Counted from the stretch's first letter, positions 37,085 to 47,313 are shown. The stretch: DNA of 64,000 nt from an uncultured Bryobacterales bacterium (GCA_951813605.1 OX638379.1:1498471-1562470); one strand, 5' to 3'. Numbers and translations are program-made. Notes: generated by a model not told the origin, from the sequence alone.

Positions 37085-38158
37085 TCAGGCCGCCTGCGCG
37101 GCCAGTGCCGCTGCTTGCTGCGCAGCGGTCAGCGGATCGATCAGCACGTCTAGGTCCCCGTTAAGGACCTGCGTCAGCTGATGCACCTTCAAACCGATTC
37201 GATGATCGGTGATCCGCATCTCTGGGAAATTGTAGGTCCGAATCTTCTCTGACCGGTCTCCGGTCCGGACCATGGCGCGACGTTGCTCGGCCTGCTCGGA
37301 ATGCTGTCTCTCCCTCTCGATCTCGTAGAGCCGCGAGCGCAGCACTTGGAGGGCTTTCTTACGGTTCTTGAGTTGTGACTTCTCGTCCTGGCAGGTCACC
37401 ACCAAGCCGGTCGGGACGTGCGTGATCCTGACGGCGGAATAAGTTGTGTTGACGGACTGACCTCCCGGCCCGGACGAGCAGTACGTGTCGATGCGCAGGT
37501 CGTTGTCGTCGATCTCGACGTCGACTTCGTCAGCTTGGGCCAGCACGGCGACGGTGACTGCGGACGTGTGGATGCGACCTTGCGATTCCGTTTTCGGGAC
37601 TCGCTGGACCCTGTGAACGCCACTCTCGTACTTGAGTTTGGAGTAAACGCGGTTTCCCGTGACGAGGGCAATGACCTCCTTGATGCCCCTGATCTCGGAA
37701 TCGTTGCGAACGGTGACCTCGATCTTCCACGACTTCAGCTCGGCGTACTTGCAGTACATCCGGTAGATATCGTGAGCGAAAAGCGTGGCCTCGTTGCCGC
37801 CCGTGCCTGCGCGGATTTCGAGCACCGCGCCCTTCTCGTCCGCGGGGTCCACGGGAATCAGCAGGACGCGAATCTCCTCGGCCAGTCTCTCCCGCAGTGC
37901 CTGTAGCGCCTCGAGTTCCTCGGCTGCCATCTCGACAATGTCGGGATCAGGCTCTTCCAGCAGCGGCTTCGTCGCGTCAATCTCGCGCCCGGCCTCCTTC
38001 CACGCACGGTACTTCTCGACCACCCCGGCAATTTCCGAGTGTTGCTTCGCCAGTTGCTGATAGGTCTTGCGGTCCGAGAAGACGGAGGGGTCCGCTAGCC
38101 TCTCAGAGAGCGCCTCGAATCTCGATTCGACCTCTTCGATGTTTCGAATCCATTGCAT
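37085..38158 (-). CDS. prfA: Peptide chain release factor 1
   Basis: Recognises UAA and UAG stop codons and releases the nascent peptide. The GGQ catalytic motif is at 232-234 (SGPGGQSVNTTYS), the stop-codon recognition PxT motif is PKTESQG (188-194), and RAGTGGNEA is at 116-124. At 357 residues it has normal length. The DUF1385 gene lies directly upstream on the same strand, a common arrangement. The usual downstream partner prmC is absent here; a vapBC remnant follows. Confidence 0.97.
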   Translation of the reverse strand: MQWIRNIEEVESRFEALSERLADPSVFSDRKTYQQLAKQHSEIAGVVEKYRAWKEAGREIDATKPLLEEPDPDIVEMAAEELEALQALRERLAEEIRVLLIPVDPADEKGAVLEIRAGTGGNEATLFAHDIYRMYCKYAELKSWKIEVTVRNDSEIRGIKEVIALVTGNRVYSKLKYESGVHRVQRVPKTESQGRIHTSAVTVAVLAQADEVDVEIDDNDLRIDTYCSSGPGGQSVNTTYSAVRITHVPTGLVVTCQDEKSQLKNRKKALQVLRSRLYEIERERQHSEQAEQRRAMVRTGDRSEKIRTYNFPEMRITDHRIGLKVHQLTQVLNGDLDVLIDPLTAAQQAAALAAQAA

Positions 38159-38246
38159 GACACGCCTCCGTTCGCAGTACCCTTACTAGGATCACTCGGC
38201 TTGCGGGGCCACTCGATCCGCCCCGGCCCACGCCGCCAGGTCGGAG

Positions 38247-39233
38247 CTAAGCGACTACAGGCTGCCCGCCAACGCGGCGTTCGTAATCCAGCGCTTTGCG
38301 CAACGCCAGAATGGCCACTTCGACTTGGCTGTCGTCAGGCTGTTTCGTCGTAATGCGCTGCAGCCATAGGCCAGGACGAGCCATGAGCATGAACACGCCG
38401 CTCTGGTTCTTGGCCGTGTAGCGGATGATCTCGTAGCTGACACCGGCAATGATTGGCAGCAGCGCGATTCTGGTGACGAACTGCGTTCCGAATCCGTCGA
38501 ACGGCACCAGCGCGTATACCGCAATGGCGACGAGCATGACAACCATTAGGAAGCTAGTGCCGCAGCGCGGGTGCCAGGTAAGGAACCGCTGGGCGTTTTC
38601 GACGCTGAGGTCCTGGCCCGACTCGTAGTTGAACACTACTTTGTGCTCGGCACCGTGGTACTCGAATACGCGCCGGATGTCCTTCAACCTTGACAGTGCA
38701 AACAGAAACGCAAGGAATATCACTAGGCGGATACCGCCTTCAACGAAGCTGAAGCCGACTTGGTTGTCGAGGACGGGCTGCCACACCTGCAGTTGGCGCG
38801 TCGCCACCAGCGGCAGGAACTTGTACATGACAATGAAGAAGCCCAGCGAAAGCGCCACGTTGAGCCACAGCGCCCAACCGGGGAGCTCGGTGTTCTTGTT
38901 CTCCTCGTCGTCAGCCTCCGTTTCGACGGCTTGCTCCGCAGAAAAGTTCAATGCTTTCATGCCAAGGGCCATAGATTGTCCTAGGACCCCGCAACCGCGA
39001 GTGATTGGCAGCGCCCAGAACCGGCTGCGTTGCGACAGGCGCGTGGCCGGCTCCTCCTTGGTCACGATCTCGCCCGATGGCTTCCGAACGGCGACGCAAT
39101 AGGACTGAGGCGTGCGCATCATGACGCCTTCCATCACCGCCTGTCCCCCGATCAAGGGGTCGTCGTTACTCTGCAGCTTCGGCAACAACAGGCTGCGAGC
39201 CCAGAGCTTCGCGAAATGGGGAATGCGCGACAT
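38247..39233 (-). CDS. DUF1385 integral membrane protein (YqhQ-like)
   Basis: A 328-residue membrane protein of the DUF1385 family, with IGGQAVMEGVMMRTP near the N-terminus, EYHGAEHKVVFNYE in the middle and WHPRCGTSFLMVVML before the last helices. Four or so transmembrane segments. Function unknown, although genes of this family are very often beside prfA. The start at ATG 39233 is preferred to the longer frame. Likely in one transcript with prfA. Confidence 0.9.
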   Translation of the reverse strand: MSRIPHFAKLWARSLLLPKLQSNDDPLIGGQAVMEGVMMRTPQSYCVAVRKPSGEIVTKEEPATRLSQRSRFWALPITRGCGVLGQSMALGMKALNFSAEQAVETEADDEENKNTELPGWALWLNVALSLGFFIVMYKFLPLVATRQLQVWQPVLDNQVGFSFVEGGIRLVIFLAFLFALSRLKDIRRVFEYHGAEHKVVFNYESGQDLSVENAQRFLTWHPRCGTSFLMVVMLVAIAVYALVPFDGFGTQFVTRIALLPIIAGVSYEIIRYTAKNQSGVFMLMARPGLWLQRITTKQPDDSQVEVAILALRKALDYERRVGGQPVVA

Positions 39234-39293
39234 TGTAGATTCACCGGACGCCAGACTGGCACCGCAACACAACGCTTAGGATACACTGGCTAT

Positions 39294-39656
39294 ATGCTCG
39301 GGCGGATTTGGGCGAGGGTGGGCCCAGTGGTCTTGTGGAGCTATCGTCGCGGCTCGTGGCAGTACGACGTGATCGTTGCCTTGATCCTAGCGTTCGTGTT
39401 CTTGGTTCCAAAGAGCGTCTTCAACGATAGGCCCAGCCAGACCGTTGTGCGGGAGATCGAAAACCTCTCCGATGCCGCCCGTGTGTTCTGGATCGATCCG
39501 GGAGCCTTAGGCAGGGCAAACCCCGAAGGGGCCGAGTCGAGCCTGCAAGACCTTCTGCCCAGTGAAGGCGGCGAATCCCTGCGAATAGTCAAGACGGAGC
39601 CCGCGAGAGATGCAGCCGGCAACGTTCGCGCGTACATCGTTTACGTGGAGCCCTAG
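39294..39656 (+). CDS. Small single-pass membrane protein of unknown function
   Basis: A 120-residue protein with one hydrophobic segment (DVIVALILAFVFLVPKSVF) after a basic N-terminus, then a soluble tail. No family is recognised. It is divergent from the DUF1385 gene, with only 60 bases between the starts, and is followed 40 bases later by a LolA-like gene on the same strand. The frame is also open upstream to 39030, antisense to the DUF1385 gene, and that part is rejected. Confidence 0.6.
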   Translation: MLGRIWARVGPVVLWSYRRGSWQYDVIVALILAFVFLVPKSVFNDRPSQTVVREIENLSDAARVFWIDPGALGRANPEGAESSLQDLLPSEGGESLRIVKTEPARDAAGNVRAYIVYVEP

Positions 39657-39696
39657 CGGCGGCACAGGCCGTTTGTCTTGGAATCCGCTCGTACGG

Positions 39697-40425
39697 ATGC
39701 GATCTAGGACTTGCAATCAATTGACCCGAATCGGCCGTTCGCGATGCGTCACTTCGCTGCTGGTGTCTCTAGCATGCATCGCGAGTCCGATGCAAGCCGC
39801 TCCTCCCCTTGAATCCGTTCTCAAGAACATGGATTCGGCGGCGGCCACTTGGAAGGGGATGCGTGCCAAGGTCGAATGGGTCCGCTACGAGTCACTGGTC
39901 GACGACAGGCGAGTCGAGTCGGGCCGAATTGCCGTGCGGGCGACGAAGTCCGGCACCGTCCAGATGCTGCTGGCGTTCCAGGAGCCCAGTGTGCAATTTA
40001 TATCCGTTCGGCAGGCTAAGGTCGAGATTTACAAGCCCAAGATCAAGACTGTCGAAGAGTACGACCTTCGCGGTTCCAAGGAAAAGCTCGAGAACGCCCT
40101 GCTGCTGGGGTTTGGCACCGCCGGTGAATACTTGAATGAGCATTACGAAATTGTTTTGGAGGGCGAGGATACCGTCGCCGGCCACACCACGGTGAAGCTC
40201 GATTTGCGACCAAGGAATCCCCGAGGGGAACTGAACAACAGCCGAATACAGATGTGGATCTCAACGACCCACTGGCAGCCTATCCAGCAGAAAATATACG
40301 ACCGAAATCCGAAAGACTACCGCCTCTACTCGTACTCGGAAGTCGAAATGAATCCGTCATTTAGATCCGAAGAGTTCAAGCTTCCACTGAGTCGCGGGAC
40401 GAAGCGCGTGCGTCCACAGCGCTGA
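39697..40425 (+). CDS. LolA-like outer-membrane lipoprotein-sorting domain protein
   Basis: A 242-residue exported protein. After a signal peptide (TSLLVSLACIASPMQAAP) the sequence follows the half-barrel of LolA/LppX-like proteins: LESVLKNMDSAAATWKGMRA, VQMLLAFQEPSVQFISV, KVEIYKPKIKTVEEYDL and HWQPIQQKIYD. Such proteins bind lipid or lipoprotein acyl chains in the periplasm. It differs from classical LolA and is not proven to sort lipoproteins. The start at ATG 39697 is chosen because it gives the signal peptide directly. Confidence 0.7.
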   Translation: MRSRTCNQLTRIGRSRCVTSLLVSLACIASPMQAAPPLESVLKNMDSAAATWKGMRAKVEWVRYESLVDDRRVESGRIAVRATKSGTVQMLLAFQEPSVQFISVRQAKVEIYKPKIKTVEEYDLRGSKEKLENALLLGFGTAGEYLNEHYEIVLEGEDTVAGHTTVKLDLRPRNPRGELNNSRIQMWISTTHWQPIQQKIYDRNPKDYRLYSYSEVEMNPSFRSEEFKLPLSRGTKRVRPQR

Positions 40426-40478
40426 ATTGATCGCCAGCCGCGCTTGCCACCGCCTCGGCTCCAATCCCCCACGCGCAG

Positions 40479-42854
40479 CTACTGCAAGGTCAGCCTAGCC
40501 TTGACCGGGTCGACGAGATAGCGGGTTGTTCCCTCGTCCGAGAGCATCGATTCGGCGCGAATCTCGACCTCGTATTCTCCCTTGGCGGCGTCTGGCGCCG
40601 ATTCGCAGTGCAATTCGTAGCCCGTCTGGCCGGCGGGCAGCTCGGCCTCCTGGCACTGCACTCCTGTCGGGAGGTCCACTGCACTGACCTTTACGGTCCG
40701 TCCGAATTCCGGGTCGCGCCAGATCGATCCCATCCATGCTCCTTCAGTGCCCGCACCGAGAACGAGCGGTGCCTCGGGCGACATGAGCTTGTAGCCATCG
40801 ACCACGTCCACTTCTAGCGGTTTCGAGTAGATGAAGTGCTCGCGCCCGTCCGCACTCACCGTGGCGCTCAAGTTGAAGTTCACCATTCCAAGGGAGGTCC
40901 GTTCGTGCGTGAACATCCGAAACTCGCCCGATTCCGTCGCGTCTCGATCTCCCATCCTGCGCAACCGCAAGCTTCCAGTGTTTCGAGGAATCTCCACTTT
41001 CTTCTTGATCTGCACCCCGGGTTGCCGAGCCTTGTAAGCCCATTTCGCGATCAAGCCTTGCGCTCCTCGAACGAGACGCAGCCGACGGGGAGTCAAGAAC
41101 TCCAGAGAGGCCGGCTGCTCTGGATTAACGCGCGCCGGCAGATCGTAGCCAAGCCATTCGGCCGTGACGGCAGGCTGCTGGGTTCCCTTGACGTTCACTC
41201 GCACGCCTGGCCCGGTGGCCCGCCGGTCAAGATGCTCCTTGCCTGCTTCGACCGCCTTGCCCCGTACGGTGAGGTTCAATTGGCGCAAGTCCGCCCCCGG
41301 CTTCGGAGTGAGAGTCAGGAGACCGACCTCGAAACGCGGCAGCGTGTTGCCAAGTGTCGAGGTGGGGGCAATGTGCCCGCCCGAGACCTCCAGATCCTCC
41401 GGAGCGTTCTCCAGGTACAGCTCGATTGGCCCGTAGTATCCGCGTCGCTCGGCCGTGACGGTCAGGACTGCCGAACCGCTGCGGGGGATATTCAGGTACG
41501 GCTCGTTGAGCGCCAGCAGAAAATCCGGTCCCTGCTTTCGTGCGACAAGGCGGTAGGCGAAGCTGCGCCCGCCCCGCGCGAGCAGGTCCTCCACCGAGAC
41601 GGTGATTTCGCTCACGCTTGGTGGCACAGCGAGGTTGACGAATGGATAGGTCGCGGTCTGCCCCGTTGTGGTGATGATGTAGGGGTTCGGATCACCTGCG
41701 TACTTTCCGGCCACGGCCAGGACTTCGTCCCGGCTGGCGATCGTCATCACGCCGTAGAGGGACGACCCGGGCAACTCCCCGGAGCGCAGCTCGAAAGCCC
41801 ATTCCTCGCCGCTCTGCACCGCTAGTTTGTAACGGTCAACCTCTCCGTTTTCTGAGATGCGCCCGTTCATCACGACACCGTCGCGAAGCGTGTGCGAACC
41901 CGCCGATTCCAGCGATTCATCTCCGTCACTCACAAGGAAGGGAAGATAGGACGGCGTCTCGGGCACGCGCACCCATGTTTCTGTGGCGTTGCCCGGCACG
42001 TGCCCTAGGTCGACTTCCCCCTCAAGCGGCTGGCTCAGATTACCGCCATAGAACTCGGCTCGAATCCTCGAGCCGCGTGTCCAGCCGAGGGGAAATACGC
42101 TGTCTGCGAAGGAGTATTCGCCAACCGTCAGGCGGTAGAAGTCTTGGTCTTGTTCGCTGAACCGCTCGTCCCGCACAGAAACGGAGTACTGGCCGTCTTC
42201 CGGTACTTCGAATGCCAGTCTCGAGTCCAATCCCAGACCGGCGGAATCGCCGTTGCGATGAAGGACCCTGCCACTGCTGTTGAGGAGTTCGATCGACGGG
42301 TCGATCGCCGAGCCCACTCTTCGAGCAGCAACCTCTACCACCAGCTTCTGCCCCTTGCTTGCGCGGAAGGAAAAAACGTCTCGTTCAGGGCCCTGAAGCC
42401 GTCCCTCGACTGTCACCGGAACCGGGATCGCCTGTGCTGTCTCTGGAAAGTCGTTGGCGACATCTTCGCCTTCTGGGTCGGGCAACGACTCGAGTTCGGT
42501 CACTTGCGGGAACTCCTCGACTGTGAAGAGCAGCGCGTTCGAGATACCTTCCGCTGTTTCAATCCTCAGCGGGAAGACACCTGGGTCGGCGTCGCTAGGG
42601 ACCTCAATCAAATACTCCAGCTCGCTGGGCCCCATTCGCCCCGCAGCGGGCGTCCCTGTCAGGGGTGTTGCAGCGAAGTTCGCTTCGGACAGCAGGCGAG
42701 GCGCCGGCCCGAGGCGTTCGCCATTGAGAACAAGGCGGACGGCGCCGCCAAGCCGCGCCCCCCGCGGCTGCATCCGCTCCAGCATTGGCTGTGCGGCGAG
42801 CGGTGCGCATACGCAAATGACGCCGATCCACCGGCGCAGACAGTTTTTTTTCAT
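40479..42854 (-). CDS. Exported PPC-domain multidomain beta protein
   Basis: A 791-residue protein with signal peptide (MKKNCLRRWIGVICVCAPLA), a TIG-like start (LGGAVRLVLNGERLG), and a pre-peptidase C-terminal (PPC) domain around residues 130-250 (VEGRLQGPERDVFSFRASKG, DGQYSVSVRDERF). The remaining 500 residues are beta-rich repeats including a second PPC-like unit (VMNGRISENGEVDRYKLAV). No catalytic motif. PPC proteins of this type are numerous in Planctomycetota and Acidobacteriota and are thought to be secreted or surface-associated. Divergent from the M20 peptidase gene. Confidence 0.75.
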   Translation of the reverse strand: MKKNCLRRWIGVICVCAPLAAQPMLERMQPRGARLGGAVRLVLNGERLGPAPRLLSEANFAATPLTGTPAAGRMGPSELEYLIEVPSDADPGVFPLRIETAEGISNALLFTVEEFPQVTELESLPDPEGEDVANDFPETAQAIPVPVTVEGRLQGPERDVFSFRASKGQKLVVEVAARRVGSAIDPSIELLNSSGRVLHRNGDSAGLGLDSRLAFEVPEDGQYSVSVRDERFSEQDQDFYRLTVGEYSFADSVFPLGWTRGSRIRAEFYGGNLSQPLEGEVDLGHVPGNATETWVRVPETPSYLPFLVSDGDESLESAGSHTLRDGVVMNGRISENGEVDRYKLAVQSGEEWAFELRSGELPGSSLYGVMTIASRDEVLAVAGKYAGDPNPYIITTTGQTATYPFVNLAVPPSVSEITVSVEDLLARGGRSFAYRLVARKQGPDFLLALNEPYLNIPRSGSAVLTVTAERRGYYGPIELYLENAPEDLEVSGGHIAPTSTLGNTLPRFEVGLLTLTPKPGADLRQLNLTVRGKAVEAGKEHLDRRATGPGVRVNVKGTQQPAVTAEWLGYDLPARVNPEQPASLEFLTPRRLRLVRGAQGLIAKWAYKARQPGVQIKKKVEIPRNTGSLRLRRMGDRDATESGEFRMFTHERTSLGMVNFNLSATVSADGREHFIYSKPLEVDVVDGYKLMSPEAPLVLGAGTEGAWMGSIWRDPEFGRTVKVSAVDLPTGVQCQEAELPAGQTGYELHCESAPDAAKGEYEVEIRAESMLSDEGTTRYLVDPVKARLTLQ

Positions 42855-43017
42855 GCGATCCTCGAGCGCTGGGCGACTCAACTCCGGCAGGGTCGGAATA
42901 GTCGCTGCCAAAGCATACCAATTCTCGACAAGCCCTGATCCTCAAATCGCCTTCCACTGTCGCTCTCGTCTCGGCAAAGGCGCGCTTGCGCGGCCCGTGC
43001 GCGGCGCACGACGGGAT

Positions 43018-44421
43018 ATGCTGGAGTCCATGAGCCTCCGAATCGCAACCGCTTGTCTGACCTTTGCCTGTATCGGAGCAGCGGGACAGCCTGACTGGCC
43101 CGCAGCCAAGCAGGAAGCGCTGCAAACCTTGGTTGATCTGGTCAAGCTCGACACATCGCAACCCGAAGGAAATGAGATCCTCGCGGCGCGTTATCTGAAG
43201 CAGCGGCTGGACGCAGAGGGGATCCCATCTGAGATCTTCGAGGCCGAGCCCGGGCGCGCGAGCATTGTGGCCCGAGTCAAAGGCAATGGCTCCAAGCGCC
43301 CACTTCTGCTACTTGGTCACTTGGATGTCGTGGCGGTCGAACGCGAGGAGTGGTCATTCGATCCCTTTGCAGGCGAGGTCAAGGACGGCATTCTCTATGC
43401 TCGCGGCGCTTCCGACGACAAGGGAGTCGTGACGGGATCCTTCCAGGTGCTCTTGGAACTGCATCGCCAGAAGACTCCTCTTGATCGCGACGTGATCTTC
43501 TTGGGCGTAGCAGACGAGGAAGCGGGGGGCGTCAAAGGCATCACGTTCATGCTCGAAAGCCATCGCGACAAGATCGATGCGGAATTCGCGATCAATGAAG
43601 CGGGCAAGGGCGTTTTCGGGCGCGACCTGAGCTATTCCCGCTTCGAGATTCAGACAGCGGAGAAGACGCCAAGGCGAATCAATCTAAAGGCGGTCGGCAC
43701 GTCCGGGCACGGCTCGATCCCGCTCAAGGACAATCCAGTCGGCACGCTCGCTCGGGCCGTCGGGCGGCTGTTCGACCACGAAATGCCCCCGCGCCTGAAC
43801 GAGACGACTCGGGAATACTTTGGCCGATTGGCCGAAATATCGGAGCCTGGCAAGGCCGAAGTGTTCCGGGCGATCCTGGCCGAGAGCCCCACTGCCGAGG
43901 ACTACGAAAGGCTCCGAGAACTGTCCCCCGTCTACCACTCAATGGTGCGAACCTCGATCGTCCCGACGATTCTCCAAGGCGGCTACTTGAAGAACGTCAT
44001 CCCTTCCGAAGCGCGGGCAACCGTAGACATCCGAGCCTTGCCAGACGAGGATCCCGAACGGCTTTTCTCCCTGCTCAAGCGGACTATGGGGGAGCCGGCT
44101 GTAGACCTCGTGCCGCACCCGCAGACAAGGCCTTCGCACGATCCTTCGGCACTGGACACCAAAGTATTCCTAGCGTTCGAAAAAGTGTTGGGACGACTCT
44201 ATCCGGGAATTCCGGTCCTTCCGACCATGTCCACCGGGGCGACCGATTCCGCCCAATTGCGGGATGCGGGGATCCCTAGTTACGGATTCGGCCCGGCCCG
44301 GCCCGAATGGGACCTGGCGAGCGGCATCCATGGCAGGAACGAGTACCTCCACGTAAAGGCGTTTGAGGATTACGTCGAAATCTTGTGGAACGTGGCAGTC
44401 GAGATCGCGGGTGCTCCCTAG
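43018..44421 (+). CDS. M20-family metallopeptidase, exported
   Basis: A 467-residue zinc carboxypeptidase/deacylase-type enzyme. Metal-binding motifs: GHLDVV (H101, D103), ASDDKG (D133), and DEEAGG (E167/E168, general base and ligand). The dimerisation domain follows (LKAVGTSGHGSIP). A short hydrophobic start (RIATACLTFACIGAAG) predicts export. ATG at 43018 is chosen; the upstream extension is antisense to the PPC gene. It would hydrolyse peptides or N-acyl amino acids in the envelope. Confidence 0.9.
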   Translation: MLESMSLRIATACLTFACIGAAGQPDWPAAKQEALQTLVDLVKLDTSQPEGNEILAARYLKQRLDAEGIPSEIFEAEPGRASIVARVKGNGSKRPLLLLGHLDVVAVEREEWSFDPFAGEVKDGILYARGASDDKGVVTGSFQVLLELHRQKTPLDRDVIFLGVADEEAGGVKGITFMLESHRDKIDAEFAINEAGKGVFGRDLSYSRFEIQTAEKTPRRINLKAVGTSGHGSIPLKDNPVGTLARAVGRLFDHEMPPRLNETTREYFGRLAEISEPGKAEVFRAILAESPTAEDYERLRELSPVYHSMVRTSIVPTILQGGYLKNVIPSEARATVDIRALPDEDPERLFSLLKRTMGEPAVDLVPHPQTRPSHDPSALDTKVFLAFEKVLGRLYPGIPVLPTMSTGATDSAQLRDAGIPSYGFGPARPEWDLASGIHGRNEYLHVKAFEDYVEILWNVAVEIAGAP

Positions 44422-44646
44422 GCCGGCTCTCAAAGACCGGTCTGCGGCCAGCCGGCGTCCGGCTTCAACGCCCGGTGCAATCCAAGTTCCGCTGCGAGAC
44501 CGGCAAAGAGTGCTGTAGTTCGTCAAAGTCAATGGAATCTGTCGCTTGGAACGGCATTAAGCTGCAAATCCGTCGTTCGCTGTCGGCTTGGACGGGCTGG
44601 ATTCCAGTGACGAAACTCTGATTGACCATGGTCGGCGGATAGCCTG

Positions 44647-45645
44647 TCACCTGCCATCGGTGCTGGTGACGCGATTCAAGACTAGCTGAGCCAACGCGTT
44701 GATGAACGCGGCGCTGTCATTGAGTCCCTCCATCGTTTCAAATTGGCGGATGCCCCAGCGAGACGCTTCCTCGCGCGCCTCGATGTCGATTTCCGAAAGC
44801 GTTTCAAGGTGGTCGGAGACGAAGGAGATCGGTACGACCAGAACGGAGTCGGTGCCCGTCCGCCCCAGCTGGCGCAGAGAGTCGGTCAAGCTCGGCCCCA
44901 ACCAGCGCTGCGGACCGACCCTGCTCTGATAGCAGAGCGTGTGGGGGGAACTCGCGGAGCACCGCTTCAAGACCAGCCTTGTGGTCTCTTCGATCTGACG
45001 CTGGTAAGGGTCTCCTCGCCTGATGAGCTTCTCCGGCAGCCCATGGGCGCTGAAGACAACGTGAGGTCTCGAATCCGGCGGGAACCGGGCTAACCCTTCG
45101 TCCACTCTTTCGGCGACCGCGTTTATGTAGGGGGGTAGAGAGCAGTACGAGTCGACCCGTTCGGTGGGTATCGCGAGCCCCTCTTCTCGGCAGAGGCGGT
45201 CCCACTCCCTAGTCGAACTGCCGGTAGTGGCTGTCGAGTACTGCGGGTACAGGGGTAGGAGCAGGAGGCGGCCGATACCCGCCTCTCGAACGGCTTTGAC
45301 GGCCAAGCCCGTCGACGGAGCGCCATAGCGCATCGCGACGAACACGCGACAGGCCAGGGAAGGCCGCAGCATGCGCTCGAGGAGCCGCGCTTGTTGACAC
45401 GTGGTGGCAACTATGGGCGACATTCCTCCGATGGACTCGTAGAGCGGCCTCGCCTTTGCGGCGCGCCAAGTCGACAGCTTCCGGGCAAGCCAAGAGCGGA
45501 ACCAATCGGGAACCGGCAGGTCAAACAGATCCGGATCTCGAAACATGCTCTCGAGGAAGGGTTGGATCTCGTCAAGAGATCTGGGACCGCCTAGTTGAAA
45601 GAGGACAATCCCGAGAGGGCCGGCAGCGCTTCGAACATCCGTCAT
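44647..45645 (-). CDS. hemH: Ferrochelatase
   Basis: Inserts ferrous iron (or, depending on the lineage, acts on coproporphyrin) in the last steps of haem synthesis. The catalytic region FSAHGLPEK contains H201, and HLETLSEID contains E281. LLLPLYPQYSTATTGS (residues about 127-142) is diagnostic. At 332 residues it has normal length and no C-terminal membrane anchor. It stands alone here. Haem supply matches the cytochrome elsewhere in the window. Confidence 0.96.
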   Translation of the reverse strand: MTDVRSAAGPLGIVLFQLGGPRSLDEIQPFLESMFRDPDLFDLPVPDWFRSWLARKLSTWRAAKARPLYESIGGMSPIVATTCQQARLLERMLRPSLACRVFVAMRYGAPSTGLAVKAVREAGIGRLLLLPLYPQYSTATTGSSTREWDRLCREEGLAIPTERVDSYCSLPPYINAVAERVDEGLARFPPDSRPHVVFSAHGLPEKLIRRGDPYQRQIEETTRLVLKRCSASSPHTLCYQSRVGPQRWLGPSLTDSLRQLGRTGTDSVLVVPISFVSDHLETLSEIDIEAREEASRWGIRQFETMEGLNDSAAFINALAQLVLNRVTSTDGR

Positions 45646-45849
45646 GCCAATCCGTTGGCCAGAGTTGCTTGCAATGTCCGCCCCATCGGGAATCCATCGG
45701 GCTCTGTTGGCCTGTTGACCCTTTGCAGGTCCGCCACTGACTCGACTACCAGCCTTCTCTATGACTCAATACGTGCAAGCCGTGGGCTCCGTGAGCGGAA
45801 CTTAGTGCTCTAGTTAGAGCAGCGGACGGCAATAATCCGAATTGGGAGC

Positions 45850-47202
45850 CTAGAGCTCGGTGAGGTGCTCCAGCTTTCCGGTACCGTCCCCCAGTTTCTC
45901 GGTATGCACACCAAGACGGTCCAAAAGAGACAGGTAGAGATTGTTCATGGGCGTTTCCACCGGATAACGAACATGCCGTCCAGGATGAAGCGTTCCGCGC
46001 CCTCCTCCGGCCAGCAGAACCGGCAGGTCGTGGTGGGTGTGACGGTTGCCGTCCCCAATTCCGGAACCGTATACCGCCATCGTGTGGTCTAGCAAGCGGC
46101 CCTCGCCGTCTTGGATCGAGCCGAGCTTGTCTACGAAGTAGGCGAATTGCTCCACATGGTAGGTGTTTACCTTTGTGATGTCCTCGATTTTGGACGGGTC
46201 GCCGCGATGGTGCGTCATGCCATGGTGCGCCCGGGTGACTTCGATGTCTGGATAGGTCAGGTTGCTTCCCTCCCGGCCCATCATGAATGTCGCGACTCGC
46301 GTCATGTTCGTCTGGAAGGCGAGCGCCATCAGGTCGAACATCAGACGCGAGTGCTCAGCGTAATTTGCGGGTATCCCGTGGGGCTTTGCCATTTGAGGCG
46401 AGGGACTGCGTTCGCTACCTTCGTGCGCGTCGAGCCGTTTCTCCACGTCACGCACGCTCGTGAAATACTCGTCCAGCTTCTGCCGATCAGTCGGACCGAC
46501 GGAATTCCGAAGCCGTTGAGCGTCTCCTAGGACAAAATCCAAGACACTGCGTTGACGCGCTTTGCGGTTCGCACGCTCCGCCGCGTCGATAGGGGCCTCG
46601 ACATCTCCGAACATCCTTTCGAAGACTTGTCTAGGATCGATTTCCGGCGGATTGGGTGTCTTCTCTCCACGCCACGAAATGCTGTTGGAGTAAGCACAGC
46701 TGTAGCCGGAGTCGCAGTTTCCGGCAAGGCGGCCCGGCTCGATCCCTAGTTCCAGAGAGGCGTAACGCGTTTCGTTGCCTACCGCGGCTGCGGCGACCTG
46801 GTCCACCGAGATCCCGAGCTGGATATCCGCTCCAGCGGTTTTCTTGGGATGGATCCCGGTCAGGAAACTTGACGCAGCGCGCGCGTGGTCGCCAGGACCG
46901 TCGCCGAGGGCTCGCCCAGTGTTGTGCGTGAGCCCGGAAAACACCAAGAGGTCATCGCGGTGAGCCTCCAAAGGCTTCAAGATCCGCGGGAACTCGAAAT
47001 CGTCACCCTCGGATGCCGGAGTCCAAGCCTCCTGAATGACCCCGTTCGGCACGTAGACGAATGCTAGGCGGTTGGGCGCGTCGGAAGCGAGCTTCCGGGA
47101 GGCAGCGAACGCCGGCACCATAGCGTCCAAGTACGGAAGGGCCACTGCGGCGCCCGTCCCGCGCAAAAAAACCCTTCGGCGAAGAGATTTTCTCCCGATC
47201 AC
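45850..47202 (-). CDS. DUF1552 protein with Tat-like signal
   Basis: DUF1552 family protein, related in fold to sulfatase/phosphatase-like DUF1501 proteins. A twin-arginine-like start (RRRVFLRGTGAAVALPYLD) is followed by VYVPNGVIQEAWTPA, HARAASSFLTGIHPKKTAG and YGSGIGDGNRHTHHDLPVLL. The start is uncertain: GTG at 47202 places the signal near the N-terminus as in the family, while ATG at 47256 is also in frame. Genes of this type are frequently beside DUF1549/DUF1592 cytochrome genes; here the partner is missing. Function unknown. Confidence 0.85.
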   Translation of the reverse strand: MIGRKSLRRRVFLRGTGAAVALPYLDAMVPAFAASRKLASDAPNRLAFVYVPNGVIQEAWTPASEGDDFEFPRILKPLEAHRDDLLVFSGLTHNTGRALGDGPGDHARAASSFLTGIHPKKTAGADIQLGISVDQVAAAAVGNETRYASLELGIEPGRLAGNCDSGYSCAYSNSISWRGEKTPNPPEIDPRQVFERMFGDVEAPIDAAERANRKARQRSVLDFVLGDAQRLRNSVGPTDRQKLDEYFTSVRDVEKRLDAHEGSERSPSPQMAKPHGIPANYAEHSRLMFDLMALAFQTNMTRVATFMMGREGSNLTYPDIEVTRAHHGMTHHRGDPSKIEDITKVNTYHVEQFAYFVDKLGSIQDGEGRLLDHTMAVYGSGIGDGNRHTHHDLPVLLAGGGRGTLHPGRHVRYPVETPMNNLYLSLLDRLGVHTEKLGDGTGKLEHLTEL

Positions 47203-47313
47203 GACCAAGAACCGACTTGAGAATATCACAGGCGGATTTGTTGCGCGCGTTCGCAATGCAAACCGCCGATTCGTGTCTCGAGCAAGAAGCGCTCGACCAA
47301 ATACTCTGAAAGG

